A stretch of 64,000 nt of DNA. Source: Rhodophyticola porphyridii. Its GTDB lineage: Bacteria; Pseudomonadota; Alphaproteobacteria; Rhodobacterales; Rhodobacteraceae. Positions 61,673 through 64,000 of the stretch are shown here, one piece after another (within the stretch, counting starts at the first letter, position 1; every line of letters starts with the position of its first letter). Location of the stretch: positions 248,001 through 312,000 of the forward strand of contig NZ_RCNT01000004.1 of the NCBI RefSeq assembly GCF_003688285.1, in the 5' to 3' direction. A program made the translations under genes and the position numbers. Under the pieces are notes generated by a model. It was not told the origin of the DNA and searched no databases. It worked only from the letters and a program-made list of their open reading frames with translations.

Positions 61673-61694
61673 GTCCCGATTACGGTCCCGCGGT

Positions 61695-63092
61695 CTAGAA
61701 GTTGATGACCCGGTCATAGGCATCAAGCACCGACTCGTGCATCATCTCGCTGAGCGTGGGGTGCGGGAAGATGGTTTCCATCAGGTCCTCCTCGGTGGTC
61801 TCCAGCTGGCGGCCCACCACGTAACCCTGGATCAGTTCGGTGACCTCCGCGCCGATCATATGGGCGCCCAGAAGCTCGCCCGTCTTGGCGTCGAACACGG
61901 TTTTCACCAGCCCCTCCGCCTCGCCCAAGGCAATCGCCTTTCCGTTGCCGATGAAGGGGAAACGCCCGACCTTGACGTCGTAGCCAAGCTCCTTCGCCTT
62001 CGCCTCGGTATAGCCGACGCTGGCGACCTGCGGGTAGCAATAGGTGCACCCGGCAATGCTTTCGGGTTTGCTTGGGTGAACCTTGTTCTTGCCCGCGATC
62101 AGTTCGGCCACCATCACGCCTTCATGGCTTGCCTTGTGTGCCAGCCACGGCGCGCCTGCGATGTCGCCGATGGCGTAAACCCCCTCCACGCCCGTGCGGC
62201 AGAATTCATCCGTCACCACATGGGTCCGGTCGATCTTCACGCCAAGCTCCTCCAGCCCGAGTCCCTCGACATTGCCGACGATGCCCACGGCGGAGATCAC
62301 CGTGTCGAACTCCTGCTTCTCAACCTTGCCACCGATCTCGATATGCGCGGTTACCTTGTCCCGGGCGCGATCAAGCTGCTTGACCATGGCCTTTTGCAGA
62401 ATCTTCATCCCCTGCTTCTCGAAGCTTTTCTTGGCAAAGGCGCTGATCTCGGCATCTTCCACGGGCAGGATCCGGTCCATCACCTCCACCACGGTCGTGT
62501 CGGCGCCAAGGGTGTTGTAGAAGCTGGCAAACTCGATCCCGATCGCACCCGAGCCGATCACCAGGAGCTTCCTGGGCATGTGTTTCGGGGTCAATGCCGC
62601 CTTGTAGGTCCAGACCCTGTCGCCATCTGCCTCCAGCCCAGGCAGTTCGCGGGCGCGGGCGCCTGTCGCCAGGATGATGTTCTTGGCGCCCAGTTCCTCG
62701 GTGCCTTTGTCGGTCTTGACGCTGACCTTGCCCTTGGCGGGTATCGTGGCGTCGCCCATCACAACGGTGATCTTGTTCTTCTTCATCAGATGGCCGACCC
62801 CGGAATTCAGCTGCTTGGCCACCTTCCGCGAGCGTTTGACCACCTCGTCCAGATCGTAGCCGATCCCGTCGGCCTTCAGCCCGAACTCCTTGGCCCGCTG
62901 CATCAGGTGAAAAATCTCCGAACTTCGCAACATCGCCTTGGTCGGGATACAGCCCCAGTTCAGGCAGATGCCACCCATATGCTCCCGTTCGACGATGGCG
63001 ACGTTCAGACCAAGCTGACTGGCGCGGATCGCGGCAACATAGCCCCCCGGTCCGGCCCCGATTACAACGATGTCAAAGCTTTTGGCAGCCAT
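61695..63092 (-). CDS. lpdA: Dihydrolipoyl dehydrogenase
   Basis: 465 residues. The FAD motif is G12-A-G-P-G-G17. The redox-active cysteines are C43 and C48 (GGICLNWGCIP), the form common in 2-oxoacid dehydrogenase E3 enzymes of this order. The C-terminal H-P-T-L-S-E motif contains the catalytic histidine. It reoxidises lipoyl groups of the 2-oxoglutarate and pyruvate dehydrogenase complexes. The E1/E2 genes are not in the window. It follows the alpha/beta hydrolase gene on the same strand by 90 bp. Confidence 0.97.
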   Translation of the reverse strand: MAAKSFDIVVIGAGPGGYVAAIRASQLGLNVAIVEREHMGGICLNWGCIPTKAMLRSSEIFHLMQRAKEFGLKADGIGYDLDEVVKRSRKVAKQLNSGVGHLMKKNKITVVMGDATIPAKGKVSVKTDKGTEELGAKNIILATGARARELPGLEADGDRVWTYKAALTPKHMPRKLLVIGSGAIGIEFASFYNTLGADTTVVEVMDRILPVEDAEISAFAKKSFEKQGMKILQKAMVKQLDRARDKVTAHIEIGGKVEKQEFDTVISAVGIVGNVEGLGLEELGVKIDRTHVVTDEFCRTGVEGVYAIGDIAGAPWLAHKASHEGVMVAELIAGKNKVHPSKPESIAGCTYCYPQVASVGYTEAKAKELGYDVKVGRFPFIGNGKAIALGEAEGLVKTVFDAKTGELLGAHMIGAEVTELIQGYVVGRQLETTEEDLMETIFPHPTLSEMMHESVLDAYDRVINF

Positions 63093-63182
63093 GGGCGACC
63101 CTCCTGGCGAAAATTTTGTTCAGCATTAAACTATCTGACCGTATGTCGCAATTGATCCATGGGGCGCAGTATTGTCGCGGCG

Positions 63183-63995
63183 TTATGCCCCCGACAACCA
63201 CGCGATTGTCGTGGCGATGACCTGATCCAGCATATCGGGCCCGGTGAAGACATTGAACACATGATCCATCTCCATCAGCACCAGCGTGTCGGTCGCGTTT
63301 CCGCGCGCATCCAGCACCGACTGCCCCATCGCGGGCTGCGGCGTGATCAGGTCGTCATTGGCCCCCACGACCACCAGCACCGGGCCGGGGTAATCCGCGA
63401 TCGCGCCCACCGGGTCGCTGTCAGGGATTTCGTGAAAGAAGGCGCCGTTCAGCTCCATCTCGGCGCCCCAGGGCAAGGTGAAACCCACTGGCGTGGCCGG
63501 TGCCGCAGCCAGCCCGGCCTCCATCACCTCGGGTCCGAAAAGTGCCCCGAAGGAGACACGCGGTGCCGTCACCGGGTTCAGCAAGACGACGCGGGCCAGA
63601 TCCGGACGCTCGGCAGCCAGATGGGCGGCGACAAGCCCGCCCTGACTCCAGCCGATCACGGCAATTTCTCGGGCGCCGATATCGGGATGCGCGGCCATCC
63701 AGTCGACGGCCGCCACCGCATCCTCGATCTGGGTGGAAAAGGTCGTCTCTTCCCAGGGCATCTCCAGGCTCTCGCCCGAACCGCGGAAATCGATCCGCAG
63801 GCTCGGCATTCCGGCGGCCGCAAGCTGCCGCGCGAAGCGGGTGAAAACGAAATCCTCCGTGCCTTCCACCGGAAGCTCGTCGCGGGTGCCGGTGAACCCG
63901 TGCAGCAGCAGAACTGCGGGCCCCGGCCCGTCAGACACCTCGTAGGTGCCGATCACGCTGTCTCCGCCCACGTCCAGCCGCACATCCTCGGCCAT
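63183..63995 (-). CDS. Alpha/beta hydrolase, possibly truncated at the window edge
   Basis: At least 270 residues. An alpha/beta hydrolase of the BAAT/acyl-esterase type, with the oxyanion segment LLLHGFTGT, the nucleophile S117 in G-W-S-Q-G and a terminal histidine in MEMDHVFN. The ATG lies at the very edge (63995). The residues there (A-M-A-E-D) look like the cleavage site of a signal peptide, so the true start is probably beyond the window and the enzyme may be exported. The substrate is unknown. Confidence 0.75.
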   Translation of the reverse strand: MAEDVRLDVGGDSVIGTYEVSDGPGPAVLLLHGFTGTRDELPVEGTEDFVFTRFARQLAAAGMPSLRIDFRGSGESLEMPWEETTFSTQIEDAVAAVDWMAAHPDIGAREIAVIGWSQGGLVAAHLAAERPDLARVVLLNPVTAPRVSFGALFGPEVMEAGLAAAPATPVGFTLPWGAEMELNGAFFHEIPDSDPVGAIADYPGPVLVVVGANDDLITPQPAMGQSVLDARGNATDTLVLMEMDHVFNVFTGPDMLDQVIATTIAWLSGA

Positions 63996-64000
63996 CGCCG

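Overview
The window is a compact, GC-rich chromosomal segment that looks like a member of the Rhodobacterales (Roseobacter/Paracoccaceae type Alphaproteobacteria). Evidence for this: ctrA with the DUF1153 gene sciP just upstream, a usg gene, many TRAP-type transporter genes, a secreted RTX/Hint protein, SOS boxes of the alphaproteobacterial GAAC-N7-GAAC form, and a housekeeping set (gyrA, recG, ligA, lon, uvrA, tgt, mnmA, trmFO, lpdA, tpiA) with alphaproteobacterial sequence features. I see no insertion sequence, prophage, CRISPR array or conjugative gene; the segment looks like core chromosome with small accessory patches.

Layout. 0-10 kb: a CNNM/CorC membrane protein, a DUF2254 protein, a dimethylglycine-dehydrogenase-like enzyme, a MocA-like nucleotidyltransferase that seems to lack a normal start codon, and a 1113-residue RTX/Hint exoprotein behind a long non-coding leader. 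10-15 kb: tRNA-Leu and a DctPQM TRAP operon with a PhzS-like flavin monooxygenase inserted in it. 15-18.7 kb: membrane protein and DsbB, an AsnC-type regulator divergent from an arginase/ornithine cyclodeaminase operon, and usg. 18.9-29.3 kb: gyrA, a DoxX-like protein, trmFO, a methyltransferase, gluQ, hisI, an Fe-S scaffold gene, a tiny SOS-box-linked membrane protein, and recG. 29.3-34 kb: ligA, ctrA, sciP, mnmA. 34-39 kb: four tRNA genes (two Asp, two Val), a DMT transporter, pirin, a histidine phosphatase, soxR with its operator, and an HU-like protein. 39.7-47.8 kb: lon, a TenA-like protein, tgt, Fe-S maturation genes, a LysR regulator, tpiA. 47.9-54.2 kb: a TAXI-type TRAP transporter whose two genes are separated by a secreted beta-sandwich protein, then a cytochrome P450. 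54-64 kb: a GIN-domain protein, uvrA, an MFS transporter, a VWA protein with four 89-residue repeats, lpdA, and an alpha/beta hydrolase at the right edge.

The most interesting signals are regulatory and small. (1) Two copies of a 20-bp lux-box-like element (ACCTGACC-N4-AGACAGGT) sit in the two longest intergenic regions. Each is oriented toward the next gene with a plausible -10 at lux-promoter distance, one in front of the long leader of the RTX/Hint gene and one in front of the DoxX-like gene. (2) A 40-43 residue single-span membrane protein between recG and the Fe-S scaffold gene has a perfect LexA box upstream, which makes it a candidate SOS-induced small membrane protein. uvrA has the same box. 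(3) soxR has a perfect operator shared with a small DUF1127-like gene; lon has a RpoH-type promoter. (4) Two small genes were found by reading the strand directly.

All calls come from reading the sequence and from family knowledge. No database search or folding program was run.
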